From: Pseudomonas sp. S04
Lineage (GTDB): Bacteria; Pseudomonadota; Gammaproteobacteria; Pseudomonadales; Pseudomonadaceae
NCBI RefSeq assembly: GCF_009834545.1
Contig: NZ_CP019427.1
Location: forward strand, 2,052,001-2,116,000
Direction of reading: 5' to 3'
Length of the DNA: 64,000 bases
In this document: positions 8,592-15,784 of the stretch, piece after piece
Layout of the letters: each line of letters opens with the position of its first letter
How positions within the stretch are numbered: the first letter of the stretch is position 1
Position numbers and translations under genes: made by a program
The notes under the pieces: model-generated
The model's input: only the letters and a program-made list of their open reading frames with translations
Told to the model about the DNA's origin: nothing
Database searches by the model: none

Positions 8592-9794
8592 ATGGCCAAC
8601 GTGCAGAACACCCCGACTCCTGAAACCGCCCAAGACACGGGCAATCCCGGTAAACGCAAGTTCATGCTGCTGGTGCTGACACTGCTGGTGGTCCTGGGCT
8701 GCCTCGGCGTCTGGGGCTGGCATCACCTCTACGGGCGCTGGAACGAAAGCACCGATGACGCCTATGTGAACGGCAACGTGGTGGCAATTACCCCGCTGGT
8801 CACCGGCACCGTGGTCAGCATCGGCGCGGACGAGGGCGACCTGGTCCAGGAAGGCCAGGTGCTCGTCAACTTCGACCCCAACGACGCCGAAGTCGGCCTG
8901 CAAAGTGCCCAGGCCAACCTGGCGCGCACGGTGCGCCAGGTACGTGGCCTGTACAGCAATGTCGATGGCATGAAAGCCCAGGTCAATGCGCAGAAGGCGG
9001 AAGTGCAGAAGGCCCAGGAAAACTACAGCCGACGCAAAAGTCTCGCCGCCGGCGGGGCGATTTCCCAGGAAGAACTGTCCCATGCCCGGGATGACCTGAC
9101 CTCGGCGCAAAACGCCCTGGCCAATGCCCAGCAACAATTCCAGACCAGCAGCGCGTTGGTGGACGACACCGTGGTGTCCTCCCATCCGGACGTGCAGGCG
9201 GCTGCCGCGCAATTGCGCCAGGCCTACCTGACGAAGGCCCGCAGCACCCTGATCGCCCCGGTCACCGGCTACGTGGCCAAGCGCACCGTGCAACTGGGGC
9301 AACGGGTGCAGCCGGGCACGGCCTTGATGGCGGTGATCCCCCTCGACCAGTTGTGGATCGACGCCAATTTCAAGGAAACCCAGCTGCGCGACATGCGCAT
9401 CGGCCAAGCGGTGGACATCGAAGCCGACCTCTATGGCAGCGATGTGAAGTACAGCGGCACCATCGACAGCCTCGGTGCAGGCACCGGCAGTGCGTTTGCC
9501 TTGTTGCCGGCGCAGAACGCCACCGGTAACTGGATCAAGATCGTGCAGCGAGTGCCGGTACGCATCCACATCAACGCCGAGCAACTAGCCAAGCATCCGT
9601 TGCGCGTCGGCCTGTCGACCCTGGTCAAGGTCGACCTGCGCGACCAGAGCGGCCCGGTGCTGGCGCAGCAACCGCCGCAAAAGGCTTCGTTCAGTACTTC
9701 CATCTATGAGCGCCAGTTGGCCGACGCCGACGCGCTGATCAGTCGCCTGATCCACGACAACAGTTCAGTGGCGAGTAAAACTGCTCAACGCTGA
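8592..9794 (+). CDS. HlyD/EmrA-family periplasmic adaptor of MFS efflux pump
   Basis: 400 residues. A single N-terminal membrane segment (about residues 23-43) is followed by WNESTDDAYVNGNVV, the start of the first lipoyl half-motif as in EmrA. Then come a coiled-coil hairpin (~residues 95-210) and the second lipoyl half plus beta-barrel (TLIAPVTGYVAKRTVQLGQ, DQLWIDANFKETQL). DQLWIDANFKETQ is a hallmark of EmrA/FarA/VceA adaptors. It links the MFS transporter to the outer-membrane channel across the periplasm. Confidence 0.92.
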   Translation: MANVQNTPTPETAQDTGNPGKRKFMLLVLTLLVVLGCLGVWGWHHLYGRWNESTDDAYVNGNVVAITPLVTGTVVSIGADEGDLVQEGQVLVNFDPNDAEVGLQSAQANLARTVRQVRGLYSNVDGMKAQVNAQKAEVQKAQENYSRRKSLAAGGAISQEELSHARDDLTSAQNALANAQQQFQTSSALVDDTVVSSHPDVQAAAAQLRQAYLTKARSTLIAPVTGYVAKRTVQLGQRVQPGTALMAVIPLDQLWIDANFKETQLRDMRIGQAVDIEADLYGSDVKYSGTIDSLGAGTGSAFALLPAQNATGNWIKIVQRVPVRIHINAEQLAKHPLRVGLSTLVKVDLRDQSGPVLAQQPPQKASFSTSIYERQLADADALISRLIHDNSSVASKTAQR

Positions 9795-9860
9795 TTTCGC
9801 CAATCCGACCGCTGCGCCGCCTCCAGGGCGCAGCGCCTGCCTCGATTCAAAGGATTCGCG

Positions 9861-11390
9861 ATGAGCAATAACGCGTCTTTCACCCCGCCCAGCCTGCTGC
9901 TCGCGACCATCGGCCTGTCGCTGGCGACCTTCATGCAGGTGCTCGACACCACCATCGCCAACGTGGCGTTGCCGACGATTTCCGGCAACTTGGGCGTGAG
10001 CTCGGAGCAGGGCACCTGGGTGATTACCTCGTTTGCCGTGAGCAACGCGATTGCCTTGCCGCTGACCGGCTGGCTGAGCCGGCGCTTTGGCGAGGTCAAG
10101 TTGTTCCTGTGGGCGACCATCCTGTTCGTGCTGGCCTCGTTCCTGTGCGGTATTTCCACCTCGATGCCGGAGTTGATCGGCTTTCGTGTGCTGCAAGGGC
10201 TGGTGGCCGGTCCTCTGTACCCGATGACCCAGACCTTGCTGATCGCAGTCTATCCGCCGGCCAGGCGCGGCATGGCCCTGGCGTTGCTGGCGATGGTCAC
10301 GGTGGTGGCGCCGATTGCCGGGCCGATCCTCGGGGGCTGGATCACCGACAGCTACAGCTGGCCGTGGATCTTTTTCATCAACGTGCCCATCGGGATCTTC
10401 GCAGTGATGGTGGTCCGCCAGCAGCTCAAGGCCCGTCCTGTGGTCACCAGTCACCAGCCGATGGACTACGTGGGGTTGATCAGCCTGATCGTCGGCGTGG
10501 GGGCATTGCAGATCATCCTCGACAAGGGCAATGACCTGGACTGGTTCGAGTCGAATTTCATCCTGATTGGCGCGGCCATTTCGGTGATTGCCCTGGCGGT
10601 GTTCGTGATCTGGGAAATGACTGACAAGCACCCGGTGGTCAATCTGCGGCTGTTTGCCCATCGCAACTTTCGCATTGGCACCATTGTGCTGGTCTTGGGC
10701 TACGCCGGGTTCTTCGGCATCAACTTGATCCTGCCGCAGTGGCTGCAGACCCAAATGGGCTATACCGCGACCTGGGCCGGCCTGGCGGTGGCACCGATCG
10801 GTATCCTGCCGGTGCTGATGTCGCCATTTGTCGGCAAGTACGCGCACAAGTTCGACCTGCGCCTGTTGGCCGGACTGGCGTTCCTGGCGATTGGCCTGAG
10901 CTGCTTCATGCGCGCCGGGTTCACCAATGAGGTGGACTTCCAGCACGTAGCGCTGGTGCAGCTGTTCATGGGCATTGGCGTGGCGCTGTTCTTCATGCCG
11001 ACCCTGAGTATCCTGATGTCGGACCTGCCACCCCAGCAGATCGCCGACGGCGCCGGACTGGCGACCTTCCTGCGGACCCTGGGCGGCAGCTTCGCGGCCT
11101 CTCTGACCACCTGGATCTGGATCCGCCGGGCCGACCAGCATCACGCCTACCTGAGTGAACACCTGAGCACCTTCGACCCGGCCACCCGCGAGGCCCTCAA
11201 TACCCTGGGGGGCGCCGGCACCCCGGCTTACGCCCAGCTCGACCAGGTCCTGACCAGCCAGGCCTACATGCTGTCCACCGTGGACTACTTCACGCTGCTG
11301 GGCTGGGGGTTTGTCGGTTTGATCCTGCTGGTATGGCTGGCCAAACCGCCGTTTTCAGCGAAGGCCGGACCCGAAGCGAGTGGGCATTGA
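9861..11390 (+). CDS. EmrB/QacA-type MFS drug:proton antiporter (DHA2, 14 TM)
   Basis: 509 residues with about 14 predicted membrane segments. LATFMQVLDTTIANVALPTI is MFS motif D1 in the first helix, WLSRRFGEVKLF is motif A between helices 2 and 3, and GPILGGWITDSYSWPWIFFI is the motif C (antiporter) region. It follows the adaptor by 66 bases, with a Shine-Dalgarno AAAGGA before ATG 9861. It is the proton-driven pump of the tripartite system. The substrates are unknown; relatives export lipophilic drugs, phenolics or fatty acids. Confidence 0.93.
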   Translation: MSNNASFTPPSLLLATIGLSLATFMQVLDTTIANVALPTISGNLGVSSEQGTWVITSFAVSNAIALPLTGWLSRRFGEVKLFLWATILFVLASFLCGISTSMPELIGFRVLQGLVAGPLYPMTQTLLIAVYPPARRGMALALLAMVTVVAPIAGPILGGWITDSYSWPWIFFINVPIGIFAVMVVRQQLKARPVVTSHQPMDYVGLISLIVGVGALQIILDKGNDLDWFESNFILIGAAISVIALAVFVIWEMTDKHPVVNLRLFAHRNFRIGTIVLVLGYAGFFGINLILPQWLQTQMGYTATWAGLAVAPIGILPVLMSPFVGKYAHKFDLRLLAGLAFLAIGLSCFMRAGFTNEVDFQHVALVQLFMGIGVALFFMPTLSILMSDLPPQQIADGAGLATFLRTLGGSFAASLTTWIWIRRADQHHAYLSEHLSTFDPATREALNTLGGAGTPAYAQLDQVLTSQAYMLSTVDYFTLLGWGFVGLILLVWLAKPPFSAKAGPEASGH

Positions 11391-11397
11391 ACGGCGT

Positions 11398-11434
11398 CTG
11401 GCAAAGTGCAGCGCCGGGCGCAGCACTTTGCCAG
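11398..11434. terminator. Hairpin at the end of the efflux operon
   Basis: CTGGCAAAGTGC and its perfect complement GCACTTTGCCAG (12-base arms) flank a 13-base GC-rich loop, directly after the efflux pump stop. There is no U-tract, so it is either a mRNA 3'-stabilising hairpin or a weak terminator. It sits between convergent genes. Confidence 0.55.
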
Positions 11435-11444
11435 GGGGAGGGGA

Positions 11445-11699
11445 TCAGTAGTGGTAGCGGCACATCACGATCTGTAACTCGTCGCCCTCCATGGCGTATA
11501 CGAGACGGTGTTCGGCCGTGATCCTGCGGGACCAGAATCCGCTCAGGTTATGCTTGAGCGGTTCGGGTTTGCCTGGTCCGCTAAAGGGCTCTCGCTGAGT
11601 CGCCTTGATCAACAGGTTGATCCGCTTCAGCCCGGCTTTGTCGTTCTGCTGAAACCAGAGGTAGTCCTCCCAGGCTTGAGGGGTGAACACAATCGTCAT
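11445..11699 (-). CDS. yoeB: Type II toxin YoeB, ribosome-dependent mRNA interferase
   Basis: 84 residues, the same length as E. coli YoeB, and the known catalytic residues fall at identical positions: Glu46, Arg65 and His83 (ending CRYHY). RelE/ParE-superfamily toxins of this type cleave mRNA in the ribosomal A site. The start overlaps the stop of the antitoxin gene by four bases (ATGA), the normal antitoxin-first arrangement. No disruption is seen, so the toxin should be active when freed. Confidence 0.93.
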   Translation of the reverse strand: MTIVFTPQAWEDYLWFQQNDKAGLKRINLLIKATQREPFSGPGKPEPLKHNLSGFWSRRITAEHRLVYAMEGDELQIVMCRYHY

Positions 11700-11950
11700 T
11701 CTTCAATGAGCTGCCTGGTCTTGGCTTTGCCCGCTCGCAAACTGTTGATCGATTTGATCAGGCGTTCGGCATTGGCCGGGGTGCGCAGCAGATAGGCGGT
11801 TTCTTCCAGGGCGTTATATTCGGCCAGCGACATCATCACCACGGGCTCACCTTTCTGTCGTGTTACCAGTAGGGGCGCGCGATCCTCGTTGACTCTGTCC
11901 ATGGTTTCTGCCAGGTGAGCCCTGGCGTTTGTGTAGTTGATGGTTTCCAT
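11696..11950 (-). CDS. yefM: Antitoxin YefM (Phd/YefM family)
   Basis: 84 residues starting METINYTNARAHLAETMDRV, the N-terminal DNA-binding region of the Phd/YefM fold. The C-terminal helix (from ~residue 55) would wrap the toxin. The ATG at 11950 is chosen over an upstream in-frame start because it matches the family N-terminus. The complex normally represses its own promoter, and paired TGTACG motifs lie 28-45 bases upstream of the start. Confidence 0.92.
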   Translation of the reverse strand: METINYTNARAHLAETMDRVNEDRAPLLVTRQKGEPVVMMSLAEYNALEETAYLLRTPANAERLIKSINSLRAGKAKTRQLIEE

Positions 11951-11977
11951 CCTGTGATCCTCACGTGATGGAAAAAC

Positions 11978-11995
11978 CGTACAGAAATGCGTACA
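11978..11995 (-). promoter_or_regulatory. Probable YefM-YoeB operator
   Basis: On the minus strand TGTACG occurs twice, spaced 12 bases apart (start to start), upstream of yefM. The second copy is part of ACATGTAC. The known YefM-YoeB operators use TGTACA-type core motifs, so this is the likely autoregulatory site. The role is inferred. Confidence 0.5.
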
Positions 11996-12211
11996 TGTTG
12001 GCAAGGGAATACCTATAGAGGGTTGGAAAGAATTCAGGGCTTGGTTAAGTGACCTCAATTAAGCGCTTTCTGCTCTTTCACCGTCTCCAGGATGCGTCCT
12101 TGAAAAATGTCGGCTCGATCTGATTAAAGCCGGATAAAACTCGAAAACATCCTCAGGCCCGGCGCACTTCGTTGGTGCTGCCGGGTGGTTTTCCTACAGA
12201 TGATCTATAGC

Positions 12212-12640
12212 TCAGTCGATCAGGCGCTTCTGGAAGAAGTAGCGCTTGCTCCCCGGCGGATAGTCGACAATCCGTCCGACTTCGGTGAAGCCCAGTTTGC
12301 TGTAGAACCCAGGCGCCTGGAATTCGAAGGTGTCGAGGTACATGCCGATGCAGCCTTTGTCCCGGGCCAGTTGCTCGGCCATGTGCATCAGCCGGGCGCC
12401 TATGCCCTGGCCACGTAGCTGTTCCTGCACGGACAGCAGGTCGATGAACAGCCATTGGTAGAACATTTTCCCGTAGAGCCCACCGAGGATCGCTTCGCTG
12501 TGTTCATCGCGCACCAGCAAGGCGATTTCCTGATAGTGGCCGTCACCGGCATGGGCAATGTTGTGGGCGCGCAGCGGGTCGAGAATGGCCTGGCGTTCTG
12601 CGGGTTGCGGGTCTTGGGTTACTTCGATGCGCACGGGCAT
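12212..12640 (-). CDS. GNAT-family N-acetyltransferase
   Basis: 142 residues with a complete small GNAT fold. LFIDLLSVQEQLRGQGIGARLM contains the R-G-x-G-I-G acetyl-CoA pyrophosphate loop, GCIGMYLDTFEFQAPGFYSKLGF gives the C-terminal strand and F-Y-x-K-L-G-F motif. Family members of this shape acetylate small amines, antibiotics or protein N-termini; the substrate here cannot be told. It stands alone, with no obvious operon partner. Confidence 0.85.
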   Translation of the reverse strand: MPVRIEVTQDPQPAERQAILDPLRAHNIAHAGDGHYQEIALLVRDEHSEAILGGLYGKMFYQWLFIDLLSVQEQLRGQGIGARLMHMAEQLARDKGCIGMYLDTFEFQAPGFYSKLGFTEVGRIVDYPPGSKRYFFQKRLID

Positions 12641-12993
12641 GGTCGACGTCCTTGTGTCGGGGAAGGGGGATGCAGGCGCAGCCTAGCGTGTGGAACGGGT
12701 TGTAGGAAAGTCGCTGGGGCGTTTACGTTCAAAAAAAAAGCCCGCATGGGGGGATGCGGGCTGAATGTTCCTTGGATGTGCGTGCTGACTATAAGGGGCC
12801 AACTGGGCGGGCAGGGTGAAGAAATTTTCATCTGCCCGACCGTTCGTCCGCTGGCCAGCACCTTGGCGGGCTGGCCCTCTCAAAGCGGTATGGCTCGTGC
12901 GTCGGCCTCTCGACCGTTCACCCGCTGGTGTCCACGACGAGAAGCGGCGGGTGTAAGTTGAGTGCGGGCTTATCGACTTCAATGGAGGTGGCT
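12641..12993. other. Intergenic stretch with no recognisable gene
   Basis: Apart from the minus-strand terminator hairpin at 12730-12762 and the Shine-Dalgarno of the following gene, no coding signature is visible. Short open frames on both strands show no family motif. Confidence 0.5.
12730..12762 (-). terminator. Rho-independent terminator on the minus strand
   Basis: AGCCCGCAT and ATGCGGGCT flank a six-G loop, and a run of nine A lies on the left, giving U9 on a minus-strand transcript. No minus-strand protein gene lies just upstream, so it may end a short untranslated RNA. A TATAGT box lies about 30 bases upstream of the stem on that strand. Confidence 0.8.
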
Positions 12994-13182
12994 ATGAGTA
13001 TGCCCATGCTAAATAAAATGCACATGAACGGTTATGAACTGGTGAGCGTCAACAGCGGCCCCTGGCGGGTCTGCACGCAGCGCGACCGGATCGGCACCTT
13101 TGCCACCCGGGAAGAGGCGCTGGCATTTGCCGCCTCACTGCCGGGCTACAAACCCCGCACGGCACCGACTGCCAACCGCTAG
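12994..13182 (+). CDS. Small hypothetical protein
   Basis: 62 residues with no recognised family. ATG 12994 is chosen because GGAGGT lies seven bases before it; a longer in-frame extension lacks this. The middle reads as a compact alpha/beta unit (NGYELVSVNSGPWRVCTQRD, then an R-E-E-A-L-A-F-A helix and a basic tail). The strong ribosome-binding site and clean composition make it a likely real gene. Function unknown. Confidence 0.65.
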   Translation: MSMPMLNKMHMNGYELVSVNSGPWRVCTQRDRIGTFATREEALAFAASLPGYKPRTAPTANR

Positions 13183-13281
13183 GCACGCGCTGGCTCGCGA
13201 TGGACCTCAAGCAACCCGCAGGCGTGTTCAATCCCCCGCGGCGTGCTGCAGTCCATCGCGAACCGGTGCGCTGTTGCACCA

Positions 13282-13464
13282 TCATGATTTGCGCCGGTCA
13301 GGGCCGGTCGGGTTGCCGGTGTCGAGCAGTCGGCGCTCTATCAGCACGTTCTGCAGGGCCTGACGGTCGGTGGGAGCCAGTTGATGCTGGCGTTCCTTGA
13401 GCTCCAGCAGAATCGGGTTGGACCAGGTGCGATAGGTCCGCTCGGCCTGTTGAATCGGGTTCAT
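13282..13464 (-). CDS. Small hypothetical protein
   Basis: 60 residues starting MNPIQQAERTYRTW, basic and helical, with no membrane segment or known motif. An AAGATGAACCC context with GAGACGAAG in front gives a modest ribosome-binding site; an upstream in-frame ATG (13491) is less well placed. It reads in the same direction as the SRAP gene but ends 817 bases downstream of that gene's start and 96 bases past its stop, so it follows no obvious operon. Confidence 0.5.
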   Translation of the reverse strand: MNPIQQAERTYRTWSNPILLELKERQHQLAPTDRQALQNVLIERRLLDTGNPTGPDRRKS

Positions 13465-13560
13465 CTTCGTCTCCCAGACAAGATGGTGCACGAGTAGGGC
13501 TGCAGGGCATACCGCGCACAGGCTAGTCGAGAAACCCGCTACTCGCCAGGCGCGGGCGGG

Positions 13561-14277
13561 TCAGCCATTACCCTTTTCATCGCCGCCCCTGAGGACCTTG
13601 CCGATGGGTGTGATCAACCCCGGATGATGGTTACGCACGTTGCCCACGGCACTGTCGACCTTGAACCATTCAAAGGCCTCGGCAGGCTCCGCTTCGTGCA
13701 GCACCATCTGCTCGGCACGTTCCTTGGGCATCCCCAGGTTGAGCCATTCCCGGGCCAGTTCCGGCGACAGCACCAGCGGGCGCCGGTCATGCAGGTCGAC
13801 CAGGCCGCCCACGCTGTCGGCGGTGATGATCACAAAGCCGTCATCGGCTCGCGGCTCGCGCCCACCCGCCGGGTATTGGCCAATGGCAGCGCAAAGGATC
13901 GGCGCCCGGTCGCGGCGCCGGATCAGGTACGGCTGTTTGTTCGGACCGCCTTCGTAGACCCACTCGAACCAGTTGTCGATGGGGGTGATGGCGCGATGCG
14001 GCCAGATCGCCCGGAAGAACGCGCCGTGGGCCACTTTTTCTACCCGGGCGTTGATTGGCAAGGCGTGGTCGGTGGACCAATGGGGTCGCCATCCCCAACG
14101 CACGCGATCGGCGTGCAGGGTTTCTCCCTCGAGATGAATCAGGGCGACCTGGGTGGTCGGCGCGACGTTGTACTGCGCCAGTGCATCGTCGCCCAGGGTG
14201 TTGACCAGGGCGTTGGGCATGCCGAGGGCTGCGACAAAGTCGTGAATGCCGCGGTACTGTGAAAGTCTTCCGCACAT
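13561..14277 (-). CDS. SRAP-domain protein (HMCES/YedK family), abasic-site DNA-protein crosslinker
   Basis: 238 residues. The family forms a covalent thiazolidine link between Cys2 and abasic sites in single-stranded DNA, shielding them during replication. All four active-site positions are present: Cys2 (MCGRLSQ; Met1 must be removed), Asn76 in INARVEK, Glu105 in WFEW, and His163 in DLHDRRPLVL. Length is normal for bacterial SRAP proteins. It stands upstream of, and reads in the same direction as, nothing obviously linked; a second SRAP gene lies 600 bases away. Confidence 0.92.
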   Translation of the reverse strand: MCGRLSQYRGIHDFVAALGMPNALVNTLGDDALAQYNVAPTTQVALIHLEGETLHADRVRWGWRPHWSTDHALPINARVEKVAHGAFFRAIWPHRAITPIDNWFEWVYEGGPNKQPYLIRRRDRAPILCAAIGQYPAGGREPRADDGFVIITADSVGGLVDLHDRRPLVLSPELAREWLNLGMPKERAEQMVLHEAEPAEAFEWFKVDSAVGNVRNHHPGLITPIGKVLRGGDEKGNG

Positions 14278-14422
14278 TGGAAAGCCCTCCGCTGGAGCTT
14301 TGAGCTTAGTCCAAGGGCGAGCGCAGGGTTTTGGCCTGGGTTACAGATCTCCAACAATCAATCTGTTTATCCCGCCCCCGGCGCCTTTCTACAATGGCGC
14401 ACGATCTTCAGGAGATGGGCAG

Positions 14423-14872
14423 ATGAGTGTGCGCACGCGAATGGCCACGGTGGAGGATGTCGAAAGCCTGTTCGAGATTCGCACTTCAGTGGCGCAGAAC
14501 CACTTGAGCCGGGAGCAGATGGACGCGCTGGGTATAACCGCGCAAGTGTTGAATTCGGCGATCAAGGAGGGGCCTTGTGTGTGGATCGCAGAGGTCGATG
14601 AACGGCCGGTGGCGTTTTCCATGATTGACCGGGACGAAGGCGAGGTGTTTGCCATGTTTGTCCGCCCGGCCTATGAAAATAGAGGCCTGGGGCGCCTGTT
14701 GATGGCCGCCGCCGAAGCCGAACTGTTCCGGGCCCATGAGCGCATTTTCCTGGTGACCGATGGCCGTCAGGAAATCCGCGCCAATGGCTTTTATCAGCGC
14801 CTGGGCTGGACGGTGGTGGCCAGGGTGGATGCCCGGGATGTGCGTTATGAAAAACGCCGGCCACTGGCCTGA
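14423..14872 (+). CDS. GNAT-family N-acetyltransferase
   Basis: 149 residues, between the two SRAP genes and opposite in direction. MFVRPAYENRGLGRLLMAAA contains the R/N-R-G-x-G-x-x-L acetyl-CoA loop and GFYQRLGWTVVARVD the C-terminal motif. GGAG with good spacing precedes ATG 14423. The substrate is unknown. Its position between two SRAP genes is the only contextual hint, and a repair role would be speculation. Confidence 0.85.
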   Translation: MSVRTRMATVEDVESLFEIRTSVAQNHLSREQMDALGITAQVLNSAIKEGPCVWIAEVDERPVAFSMIDRDEGEVFAMFVRPAYENRGLGRLLMAAAEAELFRAHERIFLVTDGRQEIRANGFYQRLGWTVVARVDARDVRYEKRRPLA

Positions 14873-14883
14873 CACCGGCGGGC

Positions 14884-15561
14884 TCATGCGGAGCGGCGCA
14901 AATGACTGGCGGTGTTGTCCAGGGCCAGGTTGACCTGGAGCCACTCAAAATCTGCACAGGGCAGGCAATGGTGCCTGGCGATTTCTTCGGCGCGCTGGGG
15001 CGAGAGCATCGGGTCAAGCCATTCGTTGGCATGGTCCGCTGCCAGCACCAGTGGCCTGCGGTGGTGAATGCGGGTTATGCGCGTGTCACCAGCGGTGGTC
15101 AGGATCACAAAGCCGCCCCCCTGGTGCGGTGCATCTCCACGATGGATGTGGGCCAGTGCGGCAAAGAACATCGGCTGACGACTTCGCAGGCGCATGAAAT
15201 ACAGGTGCGGGGTATGCGGCGCTTGCGCATCATCCACCCACTCGTACCAGCCATCGCTGGGCACTACGGCCCGGCCATTGGGCCAGAGCAACCTGAAATC
15301 GGTCTGCGTCGAAACGGTTTCCACCGGCATCTGCACTGAATCAGGTTGCTTGCCGCGTGCCCCAAAAGGCGCCCAACCCCAACGCACGGCATCAATATGA
15401 AGCCCGTCCTCGCAACCGTGCAGGACCTGCGCGCACTTGGCTGGCGCGACGTTGAATGGCCGCAGCGACTGGTTCTGGTAGCCGGTAGGCACCGCGCCTT
15501 TGGGGTTTAACGCTGCGATGAAGGCCGCCATGCCCTCGTGCTGAACAAAATGACCACACAT
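14884..15561 (-). CDS. Divergent second SRAP-domain protein
   Basis: 225 residues, a distant paralogue of the SRAP gene at 13561-14277. Cys2 (MCGHFVQ), the Glu of WYEW (Glu107) and the His of RIHHRRPLVL (His167) are kept, but the conserved N-A-R-x-E motif reads Q-M-P-V-E, so the active-site Asn is replaced by Gln77. In the family this Asn contacts the opened deoxyribose. The protein may have altered crosslinking chemistry or kinetics. It converges with the GNAT gene, ending 12 bases from it. Confidence 0.87.
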   Translation of the reverse strand: MCGHFVQHEGMAAFIAALNPKGAVPTGYQNQSLRPFNVAPAKCAQVLHGCEDGLHIDAVRWGWAPFGARGKQPDSVQMPVETVSTQTDFRLLWPNGRAVVPSDGWYEWVDDAQAPHTPHLYFMRLRSRQPMFFAALAHIHRGDAPHQGGGFVILTTAGDTRITRIHHRRPLVLAADHANEWLDPMLSPQRAEEIARHHCLPCADFEWLQVNLALDNTASHLRRSA

Positions 15562-15707
15562 AGTTCACCTGCCCGTCGGATGCTAGCTGCCCGAAGTAGA
15601 CCCGCTGTTTTCCCGATCTTGCCCGGGTCGTGGGTCATAACGATTACAGTCACTGCAAATCCAGGGCCAATCTTCACCAGCGGGGTAAGTTAGGTGCAAC
15701 GCACCTC

Positions 15708-15775
15708 TGTAGGAGCGCGGCTTGCCCGCGATGGCGGACGAAGGTTCGCCATCGCGGGCAAGCCTTGCTCCTACA
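15708..15775. repeat. REPIN (two inverted REP elements)
   Basis: TGTAGGAGC at 15708 and its complement GCTCCTACA at 15767 bound two REP cores in inverted orientation (GGCTTGCCCGCGATGGC and GCCATCGCGGGCAAGCC) around a short spacer. This is the canonical REP doublet, mobilised in trans by RAYT transposases. It lies 10 bases from the 3' end of the following minus-strand gene. Confidence 0.9.
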
Positions 15776-15784
15776 AGCCCCGTC

